Source: Cyclobacteriaceae bacterium
GTDB lineage: Bacteria; Bacteroidota; Bacteroidia; Cytophagales; Cyclobacteriaceae
NCBI GenBank assembly: GCA_020436085.1
Contig: JAGQYM010000041.1
Span: 1-42,267 of the forward strand
Direction of reading: 5' to 3'
Length of the DNA stretch: 42,267 nucleotides
The translations under genes were made by a program, and so were the position numbers. Below are positions 9,043 to 18,934 of the stretch, piece by piece. Within the stretch, counting starts at the first letter, position 1. Every line of letters starts with the position of its first letter. The notes under the pieces are model-generated. The model searched no databases and was not told the origin of the DNA. It saw only the letters and a list, made by a program, of their open reading frames with translations.

Positions 9043-9097
9043 TTTTGTAAATACATCGTATAACGATATATTGTTATACAATCCATTGACGATGTAT
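9043..9097 (+). promoter_or_regulatory. padR promoter with nested palindromic operator
   Basis: A possible Bacteroidetes promoter has TTTTG at 9043-9047, 19 bases, then TATATTG at 9067-9073. Two related palindromes overlap it: ATCGT-ATA-ACGAT (9055-9067) and ATTGT-TAT-ACAAT (9070-9082), centres 15 bases apart. The outer pair ATACATCGT (9051-9059) / ACGATGTAT (9089-9097) encloses both and reaches the start codon. PadR proteins bind such dyads and usually repress their own operon. Confidence 0.6.
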
Positions 9098-9430
9098 TCT
9101 TCCCAACTACTAAAAGGAACTTACCAAACATTGATTCTCAAGCTATTGCAGGACCATCCTCGCATGTATGGCTATGAAATCAGCCAGTATTTAAAAGAGC
9201 ATTCGGATGGTGAGATTCAACTCCCGGAAGGATCGCTATATCCCATTTTGCATAAGATGGCGGAGGAAAAGTTGGTGAAGATGGAGCGTGTTCATATCGG
9301 CAGGCGGGTGAGAAGATACTACTCATTGACTACCGCTGGCGTGGCTGAAGCGACTTCAAAGATTGACGAGTTCAACCGGTTTATGGCTACTATGAAATTA
9401 TTGTTGAAACCCAACCTCAAACCTTTGTGA
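9092..9430 (+). CDS. PadR family transcriptional repressor
   Basis: 112 residues from ATG 9092. Winged-helix PadR domain: LLKGTYQTLILKLLQDHPRM, then YGYEISQYLKE, then LPEGSLYPILHKMAEEKLV and the wing ending RRYYSLT. The effector is unknown. I prefer ATG 9092 over a TTG at 9071 because the TTG lies within the operator. The stop (TGA, 9428-9430) overlaps the next start in GTGA, so the permease is probably translationally coupled. The regulator likely controls this three-gene operon. Confidence 0.92.
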   Translation: MYSSQLLKGTYQTLILKLLQDHPRMYGYEISQYLKEHSDGEIQLPEGSLYPILHKMAEEKLVKMERVHIGRRVRRYYSLTTAGVAEATSKIDEFNRFMATMKLLLKPNLKPL

Positions 9431-12063
9431 GGCTTAAGGAGTCACAGATAGAATTTATAGAACAAGATCTTCGGGATCGGGGTATCGTGTATCATGACTT
9501 ACACGAGGACATGGTGGATCACATTTGCTCTGCAGTGGAAGAACGGATGAGCAATGGAGCAAGTTTTGGAGATGCCTATCATGAGGCACTTAAACCTTTC
9601 ACTACACGAAGGCTGGCTAAACTAGAACGCGAGACGACATCAAGTTTAAACTCATTTACTATGATCAAATCATACCTGACGCTTACCTTTCGAAATCTCA
9701 CGAAATTCCCAGCATTTTCTGCGGTCAATATCCTTGGCCTTGCTATTGGAATGGCGGCTTGCTTTGTGATGTTGCAATACGTCAGTTACGAGTTGGCATT
9801 TGATTCTTTTCATCCCGATGCTGATCGCACGTATCGGATTACCATGGAGACACGGAGAGGAGAGGGTGAGCCCTTTCATACAGCCTCAGCTTATTTACCT
9901 GTAGCAAAAGTAGCACAGGACGCGCTGCCAGAAATAGTTGACTATAATCGAGTATACTTTCTCGACCGCCATGCAGTAGTTTCCTATGAGGATATCAAGT
10001 TTGAGCAGGAAGCTGTAGCCTACACTGATGCTAATTTTTTTAAATTCTTTTCTTACGGATTGCTGCAGGGAAAAACTGACGATGTGTTGAAAGGGGTAAA
10101 CTCAGTAGCGATGTCGGAGTCAGCGGCAAAGAGGTATTTTGGCGACACTGATCCGCTTGGGAAAGTAATAAGGCTAACAGAAGAGTTTAACGATCTAACC
10201 TTGCTGGTGACAGGGGTCTATCAAGATCCTCCTCCCAACTCCCATCTAAAACCAAAGATGGTTGTGTCACTTTCCAGTATTGAAAATTTTGAAGCGGTAA
10301 AAAGGAATGAATGGAACTGGCCTTTTTACATGAACTATATAAGGCTGCGCGAGGATGCTAGGCCACTAGCGGTTGAGTCAAAGCTACAATCCGTTGTAGG
10401 GACTTATTTTGATGAGGACGAAAAACAAAGTGTACTTCATTTGCAACCTCTCCGCGATATCCATCTCCGATCGAGCCTGGAATTTGAAATGGAACCTAAC
10501 GGAAGTATCAACATGGTTTTGTTGCTGTTGGGCGTTGCGCTATTGACGCTCGTCATTGCTTACAGTAACTATGTCAACCTTTCAACAGCACGTTCACTTG
10601 ATCGCGCTCGTGAAGTGGGTATTCGCAAGGCATTAGGATCAAGAAAGAAAACGTTGATCAGCCAGTTTCTCACGGAAGCGATGACGATCAATTTAATCGC
10701 TTTGCTGGTTTCGATATTGATCTCGTTTTTGTTCATGTGGCTTCTCAGAAGTTATGCCGGTGTAGATCTGGATTTTCTTGGCTACACAGGTTCATGGTTT
10801 TGGATTGCGCTGGTATTTCTTTTTATCGTTGGTTCTGTGCTGTCCTCGTTCTATCCGGCTTTAGTGCTGTCTTCTTTCCAACCTATTGCAGCACTACGCG
10901 GGAAGCTCACGGGCAATCTTAGTGGACAGAGCCTGAGACGCGTGCTGGTAATTTTCCAGTTTGTAGCATCGATAAGTCTGATGATTGGAGCATACGCTAT
11001 CTACAGTCAGCTGGATTTCATGCAGAACCAATCTTTGGGTATGTCAATTGATAAGCTACTGGTAGTAAAAGGCCCTCGGGTGACAGACGTTGAGTCAACC
11101 CCCTCCAATGATCCTTTCGTCATATTGACTTTAGGTAATCAAGAGGTTGCGAATGTTTCCATTACCAATAGCGTTCCGGGCATCTGGACCAGCAGCGCAC
11201 AAGGAATCACCCGGCAGGGTTCTGATGTTGGAAAGGATGACTTCTTCAGCATCGTTAGTGTTGATAGTCGATTTATGAATACCTATGGTGTTGAGTTGGT
11301 GGCAGGCCGCAACTTTGAGGAGGCTTCAGATAGCAGGCTTAGGGCCGTGATCCTCAACGAGGAAGCTGTGCAACATTTGGGTTTTGAAAGCAAAGAGGCA
11401 GCAATTGGATCACGGATTGAGTTCAGGGGAATGCCCATCAATATCGTTGGCGTAATTAGAAACTATCATCACTTCTCTTTGAAATCAGGTATTGAACCGA
11501 TGTTGCTGCATCTTATTGATGACGGTAACAAAGAATATTATACCATCCAGTTTGATCAGATCAACAACGAAGTGATTGCAGATCTTGAGCATCAATGGCA
11601 AAGCGTTTACCCTGATAATCCATTCGAATATTTTTTTCTGAGCCACTCGTTTGCCGCGCAATATGAATCTGATGTCAAGTTTCGAAAAATGTTTACCTCC
11701 TTTTCACTGCTGGCAACATTTATTGCCTGTCTTGGGCTCTATGGACTTGCATCATTCGTTACTCAAAAGCGTATCCGCGAGATTGGAATCAGGAAAGTAC
11801 TGGGATCATCTGTCACGCAGATCATCGTTTTGTTGCTGAAGGATTTTGGAAAACTGATTGCTATCTCAGGCGTAGTGGCAATACCTATTGCTGTTAAGGC
11901 AATTCAGAATTGGCAGGCTGGTTTCGCGTTTAAGGTGGACCTGGCGTGGTGGGTTTATGGCTTGCCAGTGATTGCTGTGTTGTTTATCGCTATTGTAACG
12001 GTGAGTTTTCACACCATCAAGGCGGCCCTTACCAACCCGGTAAATATTCTAAAATACGATTAG
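9427..12063 (+). CDS. ABC transporter permease (MacB/FtsX type) with prefix domain
   Basis: 878 residues starting at GTG. Residues 1-75 form the 'permease prefix' domain, with signature LHEDMVDHICSAVEE. The first membrane helix (about 93-115) is followed by a periplasmic MacB-like domain (about 115-350), then FtsX helices (355-475). A second periplasmic domain (about 520-735) leads to the last FtsX helices (745-870, with REIGIRKVLGSS). It is a duplicated-type permease, thought to work with a separate ATPase in export or stress response; substrate unknown. No ATP-binding gene is in the operon. Followed after 12 bases by a paralogue. Confidence 0.93.
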   Translation: MRLKESQIEFIEQDLRDRGIVYHDLHEDMVDHICSAVEERMSNGASFGDAYHEALKPFTTRRLAKLERETTSSLNSFTMIKSYLTLTFRNLTKFPAFSAVNILGLAIGMAACFVMLQYVSYELAFDSFHPDADRTYRITMETRRGEGEPFHTASAYLPVAKVAQDALPEIVDYNRVYFLDRHAVVSYEDIKFEQEAVAYTDANFFKFFSYGLLQGKTDDVLKGVNSVAMSESAAKRYFGDTDPLGKVIRLTEEFNDLTLLVTGVYQDPPPNSHLKPKMVVSLSSIENFEAVKRNEWNWPFYMNYIRLREDARPLAVESKLQSVVGTYFDEDEKQSVLHLQPLRDIHLRSSLEFEMEPNGSINMVLLLLGVALLTLVIAYSNYVNLSTARSLDRAREVGIRKALGSRKKTLISQFLTEAMTINLIALLVSILISFLFMWLLRSYAGVDLDFLGYTGSWFWIALVFLFIVGSVLSSFYPALVLSSFQPIAALRGKLTGNLSGQSLRRVLVIFQFVASISLMIGAYAIYSQLDFMQNQSLGMSIDKLLVVKGPRVTDVESTPSNDPFVILTLGNQEVANVSITNSVPGIWTSSAQGITRQGSDVGKDDFFSIVSVDSRFMNTYGVELVAGRNFEEASDSRLRAVILNEEAVQHLGFESKEAAIGSRIEFRGMPINIVGVIRNYHHFSLKSGIEPMLLHLIDDGNKEYYTIQFDQINNEVIADLEHQWQSVYPDNPFEYFFLSHSFAAQYESDVKFRKMFTSFSLLATFIACLGLYGLASFVTQKRIREIGIRKVLGSSVTQIIVLLLKDFGKLIAISGVVAIPIAVKAIQNWQAGFAFKVDLAWWVYGLPVIAVLFIAIVTVSFHTIKAALTNPVNILKYD

Positions 12064-12075
12064 CTGACTTTGGTG

Positions 12076-14703
12076 ATGAAACTCAAGGATTCCCAAATCG
12101 CTTTCATCGAGGAAGACCTTCACCGAAGGGGGATCACTTTCGATCCTCTGCACGAAGACTTGGTGGATCATATTTGTTCTGAGGTAGAAGAGCAGATGGC
12201 ACGTGGAGTAAAATTTATGGATGCCTACCAGTTGGCAGTTGGTCGTTTTCAAAAAAGAGGACTTAGCGAGCTCAACGCTGAAACCTTGTCGATACTAAAT
12301 TCATTTAATATGATTCAAAATTTTCTCATCACCATTTGGCGCGTGTTTAAGCGCAACATGGTTTACAGTGCAATAAGGATCGGTGGCCTTGCGCTTGGTA
12401 TCTCTGTATTTATTATTTCGCTTGTTTACTTACGATCTGAATACAGCTATGATGCATTTATTTCCGAGGCTGGTTCGATTTATCGGATTGGAAGAACGGT
12501 AGAAGGTGTCCAGATTGCTACCACTACTTTCCCACTGGCGCAATCTCTCCGCAACGATTATTCTGACTATACTTTTACACATTTCTTTAAAGACCGTTCG
12601 AGAACATTGTTCAGAAAAGAAGAGAAATCATTTTTTGAACCCGGCATGATATGGGCTGATGAAAATTTCCTAACTATTTTTCAGTTCAATTCCTTTATCG
12701 GTAATCCAGCTACAGCTTTGAAAGAGCCCTACACTGTTGTGCTTACCAGCCAGATGGGTGAAAAGTATCTTGGGCGAGCTCCAAAACTTGGCGATGTAAT
12801 TGAATTCAAGTGGAGTGAAGGATTTCATCCTTTGAAGATTACGGGTATTCTTCCTGAGTGGCCGTCTAACATGCACATCCAGTTCGACTTCATTATCTCT
12901 TTTGCTACCGCTGAATCCGAGTTTCCGGCTGATATACTCAATAGCTGGAACATGAATTATTGCTACACATATGTTAAGCTCCCTGATAATATAACTCCAG
13001 GACAATTTGAAAACACATTCGATGGCTTTGCAAAGAAATATGTAGCAGACACTGAAAGACCAACGAGCTCTTATCTCGGTTTTCTGCAACCCGTTATGGC
13101 AATTCATTTGCAACCGGAGGTGCGTGCTGAATACACCAACACTATCAATCCGGTCTATCCTAAATTAGCAGTAGCAGTAGGGTTCCTCGTGTTGCTAATT
13201 ACAGGGATTAATTTTATTACCCTGACAATCGCACAGTTTCATGACAGAGCAAAGGAAATCGGTGTGCGAAAGGCGATTGGTGCAAGCAGAAGAAATGTGA
13301 TTCTTCAGTTTGTATTTGAAACAGCAGCCCTTGTTACTTTCAGTACGTTGGTGGGCATGGCATTGTTGTTTGTGTTTGCACGTCTGGTCAACAACTATCT
13401 GGGAATCGATCTCAATGTTTCTGTCTCATCTCTCGGAGGAATTTTTCTGGGAATTCCGTTACTTGTTCTGGTGCTAACGCTGGCGACTGGTTTATATCCT
13501 GCCATTTTTTTCTCACATCAAAATATTTTGGAAACCATTCAATACAAGAAACGAAGAAGTGGCTTTTCGCTTCGCAAACTATTGTTGATAAGTCAGTACC
13601 TGATTGCGTCCACACTCATCATCTTTTGCTTAGTTATTTATAAGCAGGTTGATCTGGTCGAACACATGGATGTGGGATATGATCGGGAACAGGTGGTTTA
13701 TATTCCACATGGCCGGACCATTCGGGATAACCCTGATGTATTCAAAGCCAAAGCTCTTGAGAGCCCTGCTGTTGAAAGTGTTTCACTTAGTTTTTACAAA
13801 CCGACTGATGCAGTTGGGAATGCCATTGAGGTGAAGTCCGATGGCCAGGAAAAAATATGGATTGCTGCCACGTCTGTAGACGAAGATTTTTTCGAAACCT
13901 ATCACATCGATTTCGTGCAAGGCAGCAATTTTGAACGCGATGGGATGGACCTTGAAAAAGTGTTTATCCTCAATGAAAGTGCTGTCACGGCATTGGGTCT
14001 CGATGAGCCAATTGGTGCCACACTGGAAACGGAATTCAAAACCGGTGATCCGAACCAGCCTGTTGAGAAAAGAGTAGGTAAGGTAATTGGCGTAGTTAAG
14101 GATGTACACTTTGAATCGATGCATAGCGCTATTAAACCGATGATATTTCTGGTGAAGCCCTACTGGTATTTTTATATCAATGTCAGGGTAAATGGGAAAG
14201 ATGTGAAAGGAGCGCTTGCTCATCTGGAGTCAACGTGGAGTGAAATGTTTCCGGAATTTCCATTTGAATATGCTTTTCTTGACGAGGAGTTTAGTCGTTT
14301 GTACAAAAAGGAAGAGCAGTTGGCAAGCGGCTTGATCTTAATGGCCGGTCTCGCACTGATCACAACGTGCCTGGGATTGTTTGGGCATATTCATTTTGTC
14401 ACTCAACAGAAGACGAAGGAGGTCGGTATACGCAAAGTAATGGGGGCATCGATGCTTCAGATTTCCAATTTGTTCTCGCAAGAGTTTATGGGAGCAATTA
14501 TTATTGCTAATGTCATTTCCTGGCCGGTGGCATTTTATGTTTCCAATCTTTGGCTACAAAACTTCAACTACAGAATTGAAATGACTGTCTTACCTTTCGT
14601 TGTTACATTTGTGGCGCTCGTAATAATTTCCGTCCTCACCGTTGCGCGCGAGTTGATTCAGGTGATGAGAATTGATCCAAGTAAGATTCTCAGATATGAC
14701 TAG
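12076..14703 (+). CDS. ABC transporter permease, paralogue of the preceding gene
   Basis: 875 residues from ATG 12076; TTG/GTG codons at 12070/12073 are in frame, but the ATG aligns with the upstream paralogue (KLKDSQIAFIEEDL against RLKESQIEFIEQDL). It carries the same prefix signature (LHEDLVDHICSEVEE) and the same layout: helix 1 at about 95-118, MacB-like domain, FtsX block with KEIGVRKAIGASRRN, second periplasmic domain, and final FtsX block with KEVGIRKVMGAS. The tandem pair probably arose by duplication and may form a heterodimer. No terminator is obvious after the gene. Confidence 0.93.
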   Translation: MKLKDSQIAFIEEDLHRRGITFDPLHEDLVDHICSEVEEQMARGVKFMDAYQLAVGRFQKRGLSELNAETLSILNSFNMIQNFLITIWRVFKRNMVYSAIRIGGLALGISVFIISLVYLRSEYSYDAFISEAGSIYRIGRTVEGVQIATTTFPLAQSLRNDYSDYTFTHFFKDRSRTLFRKEEKSFFEPGMIWADENFLTIFQFNSFIGNPATALKEPYTVVLTSQMGEKYLGRAPKLGDVIEFKWSEGFHPLKITGILPEWPSNMHIQFDFIISFATAESEFPADILNSWNMNYCYTYVKLPDNITPGQFENTFDGFAKKYVADTERPTSSYLGFLQPVMAIHLQPEVRAEYTNTINPVYPKLAVAVGFLVLLITGINFITLTIAQFHDRAKEIGVRKAIGASRRNVILQFVFETAALVTFSTLVGMALLFVFARLVNNYLGIDLNVSVSSLGGIFLGIPLLVLVLTLATGLYPAIFFSHQNILETIQYKKRRSGFSLRKLLLISQYLIASTLIIFCLVIYKQVDLVEHMDVGYDREQVVYIPHGRTIRDNPDVFKAKALESPAVESVSLSFYKPTDAVGNAIEVKSDGQEKIWIAATSVDEDFFETYHIDFVQGSNFERDGMDLEKVFILNESAVTALGLDEPIGATLETEFKTGDPNQPVEKRVGKVIGVVKDVHFESMHSAIKPMIFLVKPYWYFYINVRVNGKDVKGALAHLESTWSEMFPEFPFEYAFLDEEFSRLYKKEEQLASGLILMAGLALITTCLGLFGHIHFVTQQKTKEVGIRKVMGASMLQISNLFSQEFMGAIIIANVISWPVAFYVSNLWLQNFNYRIEMTVLPFVVTFVALVIISVLTVARELIQVMRIDPSKILRYD

Positions 14704-14805
14704 GGTGTAACTTCACATGTTGTAGGAAGTCAATTTCGAAACTAAGCCGCCTGCCGTTGATAAAATTCGAAATCATGCTGTGGTTAAAACTATTATCTTC
14801 ACTGC

Positions 14806-15915
14806 ATGAGATACCATATACTGTTTCTTTTTCTTTTCGTTGCCTTGATTGGAGCTAAAGCTCAACAACAAGAGCCCCTTCGGGTTGGCGTTATAGGTCT
14901 TACCCACTCTCATGTTCATTGGATACTGGGTCGCGAAGATATCGGTGACATTAAGGTTGTGGGTATAGTAGAACCAAACCGAGACCTGGTGCAGCGGTTT
15001 CTTGCTCGTCATAATAAGTCTAATTGGATTGACATGGTTTACAATACCATGGATGAGATGATCAAGGCTACCAAGCCGGAAGCTGTCACGGCCTTTGGAA
15101 CTATCTACGAACACCTTGCAGTCGTTGAGAAATGTGCGCCTCTCGGCATTCATGTGATGGTGGAGAAGCCATTAGCAGTAAGTGTGGAACACGCTACCAA
15201 GATGGCGGCTCTTGCGCGTAAGCACAATATCAACTTGCTGACAAACTATGAAACCACGTGGTATCCCACCAATCATAAAGCGAACGAGCTTCTTAAAAAT
15301 GGTGAGATTGGTGATCTGCGAAAAGTGGTTGTGCACGATGGTCATCGGGGGCCGAGTAAAATTGGAATTAACAAAGAATTTCTTGACTGGCTTATTGAGC
15401 CAAAGGACAACGGAGGTGGGGCGATCACTGATTTTGGATGTTATGGTGTGAACTTGATGACCTGGATGATGGGAGGGAAGAAACCCAATACCGTAACAGC
15501 CGTAACGGCTAAATTGCAACCGGAAAATAATCCCAAGGTAGATGACGATGCTACTATCATTCTCACTTATGACAATGTTGTAGCAACTATTCAGCCCTCA
15601 TGGAATTGGCCGGTGGGACGAAAAGATATGGAAGTGTATGGTCTAACCGGAGCCATCTTTGCAGATAATCGTCACGACTTACGCATACGAAAAGCAAAGG
15701 GTTACGATGGATTTGATGAAACGGTGATGAAGCTAGAAGAACTTGAAGCTCCTTATAATGATCCTTTTTCGATGCTGGCGTCTATTGTGAGAAGGAAAAT
15801 TGTTTTGCCTCCTTATGATCTTACTTCACTGGAGAACAATTTGATAGTGGTGGAAATATTGGAGGCTGCGAAGATGAGCGCCAAGTCAGGACAGACTGTA
15901 AAACTTTCTAAATGA
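14806..15915 (+). CDS. Exported Gfo/Idh/MocA-type oxidoreductase
   Basis: 369 residues with a Sec-type signal peptide (about 1-20, ending GAKAQ). The Rossmann NAD(P)-binding segment is LRVGVIGLTHSHVH (25-38), and the family Glu-Lys-Pro is at 120-122 (VMVEKPLAV). The C-terminal beta-sheet domain has GGGAITDFGCYG, where Tyr213 stands where many members have His. The expected role is sugar or inositol oxidation/reduction with NAD(P), but the substrate is unknown. Export without a twin-arginine signal is unusual for a dinucleotide enzyme. The gene is monocistronic and converges on iorB through a shared hairpin. Confidence 0.88.
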   Translation: MRYHILFLFLFVALIGAKAQQQEPLRVGVIGLTHSHVHWILGREDIGDIKVVGIVEPNRDLVQRFLARHNKSNWIDMVYNTMDEMIKATKPEAVTAFGTIYEHLAVVEKCAPLGIHVMVEKPLAVSVEHATKMAALARKHNINLLTNYETTWYPTNHKANELLKNGEIGDLRKVVVHDGHRGPSKIGINKEFLDWLIEPKDNGGGAITDFGCYGVNLMTWMMGGKKPNTVTAVTAKLQPENNPKVDDDATIILTYDNVVATIQPSWNWPVGRKDMEVYGLTGAIFADNRHDLRIRKAKGYDGFDETVMKLEELEAPYNDPFSMLASIVRRKIVLPPYDLTSLENNLIVVEILEAAKMSAKSGQTVKLSK

Positions 15916-15975
15916 TACTGGATACTAGATCCTAGACGCTGGAAATCCAACATCAAGAACCTAGTATCTAGTATC
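15914..15975. terminator. Bidirectional hairpin between convergent genes
   Basis: 15-bp inverted repeat with one mismatch: GATACTGGATACTAG (15914-15928) and CTAGTATCTAGTATC (15961-15975). It overlaps the stop codon of the Gfo/Idh gene and lies just after iorB on the other strand. The arms are built from heptamer units of the GATACTA type. No strong T-run follows, so termination is plausible but not certain. Confidence 0.5.
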
Positions 15976-15979
15976 AATA

Positions 15980-18232
15980 CTATCCAAGCTTAATACCTTC
16001 CGTCATAAACGGCTGATTATATTGACGTTTGCCGGTTGCTTTGTATAAAGCATTGGCCAAAGCGCCAATCACTGGAGGGAATGGAGGCTCACCTAATCCA
16101 GTTGGATCAATTCCATTTTCAACAAAGTGAACATCAACAGCTCGTGGCGCTTCTTTGTGGCGCACCAGTCTGTACTTGTCAAAGTTTTGCTGATCCGGAA
16201 CTCCGTCCGTGAATGTAAGTCCGCTAAACATCGCGTGGCCTATTCCGTCCACTGAACCACCTTCGCAAAGGTTGGTTGCAGCGATCGGGTTGACTACAAT
16301 ACCGCAGTCTACAGCACAGTGTACTTTTTGCACGCGAGGTTTGCCATCTTCCATCGCCAGATCGAGAACGTGCGCTACATAAGTATTATGACAGAAATAG
16401 GCAGCCACACCTCGGTAAGTGCCCGAGCTGTCTTCTCCCCAATTCGATTTTTGTTTTACCAATTCCAACACCCCAGCATAGCGATTGGCTTCGTAGTCAT
16501 TGTTTTCTCCAACCGGATTATCCTGTGCACGCTTCAACAAATCAAGACGGAAGTCGATCGGATCTTTTCCTGCTGCTTCGGCTACTTCATCAAGGAAGGC
16601 CTGCTCTGCACCAGCGATGAAGTTAGAACGTGGTGCGCGGAAGGCACCAACACTGATGTTGGATTCGATAGACCAATCTTCAGCCAGGTAATTGTCAACG
16701 GCACCCGCAGGGAATCTGTTGGCAAACAAAGGACTCTCTGGAATACCACCTGCCCGTACGTGGAAGCCAACCAAATTGTTATCCTTATCCAAGGCAGCAC
16801 GATACACTGCATGATACGTTGGACGATAGGTTCCAAAGCTCATGTCATCTTCACGTGTATAAATTAGTTTGACTGGTGCTTTCATCTTTTGAGAGATTAC
16901 TGCCACCTCTACAAGGAAATGTCCATATAATCTCCTACCGAAGCCACCACCCATTCGGGACATTTGAATGTCAATCTTTTCTAATGGCAATCCAATCCGT
17001 GCCGACACGCTCTTCTCCATAAATTCTGGTGTCTGAATTGGTCCTACAAGTTCCGCCTTGTCATCCGTCACATGCGCGAAGAAATTCATCGGCTCCATTG
17101 TGTTGTGTGCCAGGAAAGGAGCTGTGTAGGTACGCTCGATTACTTTGGCTGCATTCTTGAATGCTTTTGCCGGGTCTCCATCTTTACGTACCACTTTTCC
17201 TGACTTGGTAGCGTACTGGGCCATCATTTGCATATGTTTGGCAGAATTCTCCAGTCCGGCAGGAACTTTTACATCATTGGAACCACCCTGGAAGTTAGAC
17301 ACAGTTTGGCTGTGATCGCTAAACTGTTCCCACTCAAGCTTCAGCGCTTTGCGTGCGTTCATCACTTCCCACGTTGAGTTACCCACTACTACAACTAGTT
17401 CAGGGAAGGAGCTTACATCACACCACTGACGTGGGTAATCATCTTCATAGGATTTGATAGTGAACACATCCTTGATGCCGGGCATTGATCTTGCTTCGGT
17501 ATCATCCACGCTTTTTAACTTCATGCCGAAGGCAGGTGCGTGTGCAATCATTGCGATCAGCATTCCCTCTTTGCGATAGTCAAGCCCATAAAGAGGCTTA
17601 CCTGTGACGATTTTCGGTCCGTCCACGTTCTTGCGAGATGTGCCGATGATCTTGAAATCTTTGTTGTCTTTCAGTTCGACTTCTTTTGGGACGTCCAACT
17701 TAGCGGCTGCTGATGCCATCTCACCGAAGCCTGCTGATTTGCCGCTGGCTTTATGATGAAGCATGCCTGCTTCAGTAGTGATTTCGCTGGCAGGCACGTT
17801 CCATGTTGTGGCAGCTGCTTCGCGTAGCATGTGTCGTGCTGTAGCGCCTGCCATCCTTAATCCTTTCCAACCCTGGCGGATAGATTGACTTCCTCCCGCC
17901 AACTGTCGAACAAAAATGTCGGTGTTGAGAGGTGCTTGTTCTACGATTACATTTTTCCAATCCACATCCAATTCCTCTGCCACAATCATCGGCATCGAGG
18001 TTTTCACGTTTTGGCCGATCTCTGGATTTGGTGACATAATGGTAACTACACCGTTGTCACCTACTTTGAGATAGCCGTTGAGTTCAAACCATTCTTTGGG
18101 CATGGCCAGAGCATCCTCTGGTTTTGTTTGGCATGCACCCAGCCAACTGAAGCTGAGCATAAATCCTCCTCCAGCTAGTGCTGAAGTTTTCAGAAATGAT
18201 CTTCTGCCTATTGATGTTTTTAGTAGTGTCAT
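15980..18232 (-). CDS. Molybdenum hydroxylase large subunit (IorB-like)
   Basis: 750 residues. The N-terminus has a twin-arginine signal (Arg10-Arg11 in GRRSFLK) and a lipobox-like LGAC (Cys34), so it is probably a periplasmic lipoprotein or membrane-associated. The molybdopterin-binding domain carries GGGFGRR and the near-C-terminal GLGEPPFPPVIGALANA segment with the likely catalytic Glu. It resembles isoquinoline 1-oxidoreductase beta subunits (xanthine oxidase family), which hydroxylate N-heterocycles or oxidise aldehydes; the real substrate is unknown. The ATG lies 12 bases after the 2Fe-2S subunit. No FAD subunit or cytochrome gene is adjacent. Confidence 0.93.
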   Translation of the reverse strand: MTLLKTSIGRRSFLKTSALAGGGFMLSFSWLGACQTKPEDALAMPKEWFELNGYLKVGDNGVVTIMSPNPEIGQNVKTSMPMIVAEELDVDWKNVIVEQAPLNTDIFVRQLAGGSQSIRQGWKGLRMAGATARHMLREAAATTWNVPASEITTEAGMLHHKASGKSAGFGEMASAAAKLDVPKEVELKDNKDFKIIGTSRKNVDGPKIVTGKPLYGLDYRKEGMLIAMIAHAPAFGMKLKSVDDTEARSMPGIKDVFTIKSYEDDYPRQWCDVSSFPELVVVVGNSTWEVMNARKALKLEWEQFSDHSQTVSNFQGGSNDVKVPAGLENSAKHMQMMAQYATKSGKVVRKDGDPAKAFKNAAKVIERTYTAPFLAHNTMEPMNFFAHVTDDKAELVGPIQTPEFMEKSVSARIGLPLEKIDIQMSRMGGGFGRRLYGHFLVEVAVISQKMKAPVKLIYTREDDMSFGTYRPTYHAVYRAALDKDNNLVGFHVRAGGIPESPLFANRFPAGAVDNYLAEDWSIESNISVGAFRAPRSNFIAGAEQAFLDEVAEAAGKDPIDFRLDLLKRAQDNPVGENNDYEANRYAGVLELVKQKSNWGEDSSGTYRGVAAYFCHNTYVAHVLDLAMEDGKPRVQKVHCAVDCGIVVNPIAATNLCEGGSVDGIGHAMFSGLTFTDGVPDQQNFDKYRLVRHKEAPRAVDVHFVENGIDPTGLGEPPFPPVIGALANALYKATGKRQYNQPFMTEGIKLG

Positions 18233-18244
18233 TTTACTGGTGGT

Positions 18245-18703
18245 CTAGTTAGTGGTTGACGCTGACTTTATTGCTTGCTTGATTCGCACGTATGTGCCGC
18301 AACGGCAGATGTTTCCGTTCATTGCGTTTTCAATTTCCTCATCGGAGGGAGATGGATTTTGTTTCAACAGAGCCGCAGCGCTCATGATCTGGCCTGCCTG
18401 ACAGTAACCACATTGTGGTACATCGTGCTCGAGCCATGCTTGCTGTACGGGATGGTCTCCTTCTTCGGAGAGGCCTTCGATGGTTGTGATCTGTTTATCG
18501 CCAATAGAAGATACAGGTAATACGCACGAACGCGTAGCGTTGCCGTCAAGGTGAATGGTGCAGGCTCCGCACATTGCAATGCCGCATCCAAATTTGGTAC
18601 CTGTCAGGTTAAGATGATCCCTGAGTACCCATAGTACAGGTGTAGAAGGGTCAACATCCACCTGTTGCTGTTTTCCATTAATGTTAAGATTGAAGACTGC
18701 CAT
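18245..18703 (-). CDS. 2Fe-2S subunit of molybdenum hydroxylase (IorA-like)
   Basis: 152 residues with both clusters intact. Plant-type ferredoxin site: Cys40, Cys45, Cys48, Cys60 ([15 protein letters not shown]). Helical domain site: Cys98, Cys101, Cys133, Cys135 ([11 protein letters not shown] and NICRCGTY). It passes electrons from the Mo centre of the large subunit to an external acceptor, and is presumably co-exported with it since it lacks its own signal. First gene of the two-gene operon. Confidence 0.95.
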   Translation of the reverse strand: MAVFNLNINGKQQQVDVDPSTPVLWVLRDHLNLTGTKFGCGIAMCGACTIHLDGNATRSCVLPVSSIGDKQITTIEGLSEEGDHPVQQAWLEHDVPQCGYCQAGQIMSAAALLKQNPSPSDEEIENAMNGNICRCGTYVRIKQAIKSASTTN

Positions 18704-18934
18704 GAGATCAAAATGTTATGTTAAAATGATGAGCGAACGAACCGATTTAGGCCTATGAAGGTAATATAATCCGCACAGAATTTCTGTACGAAATTCAAAT
18801 AATACGGATGAGCAAACTTATTTCCTTATAACTCGCCTGTAGGCAATAAACAAGAGTGTTTCGCGCGATTTTTTTGCTTTGTTTAACAAATTGAGGAGGG
18901 CGCCAATTAATTAATTGACACCACAATTGAATTT

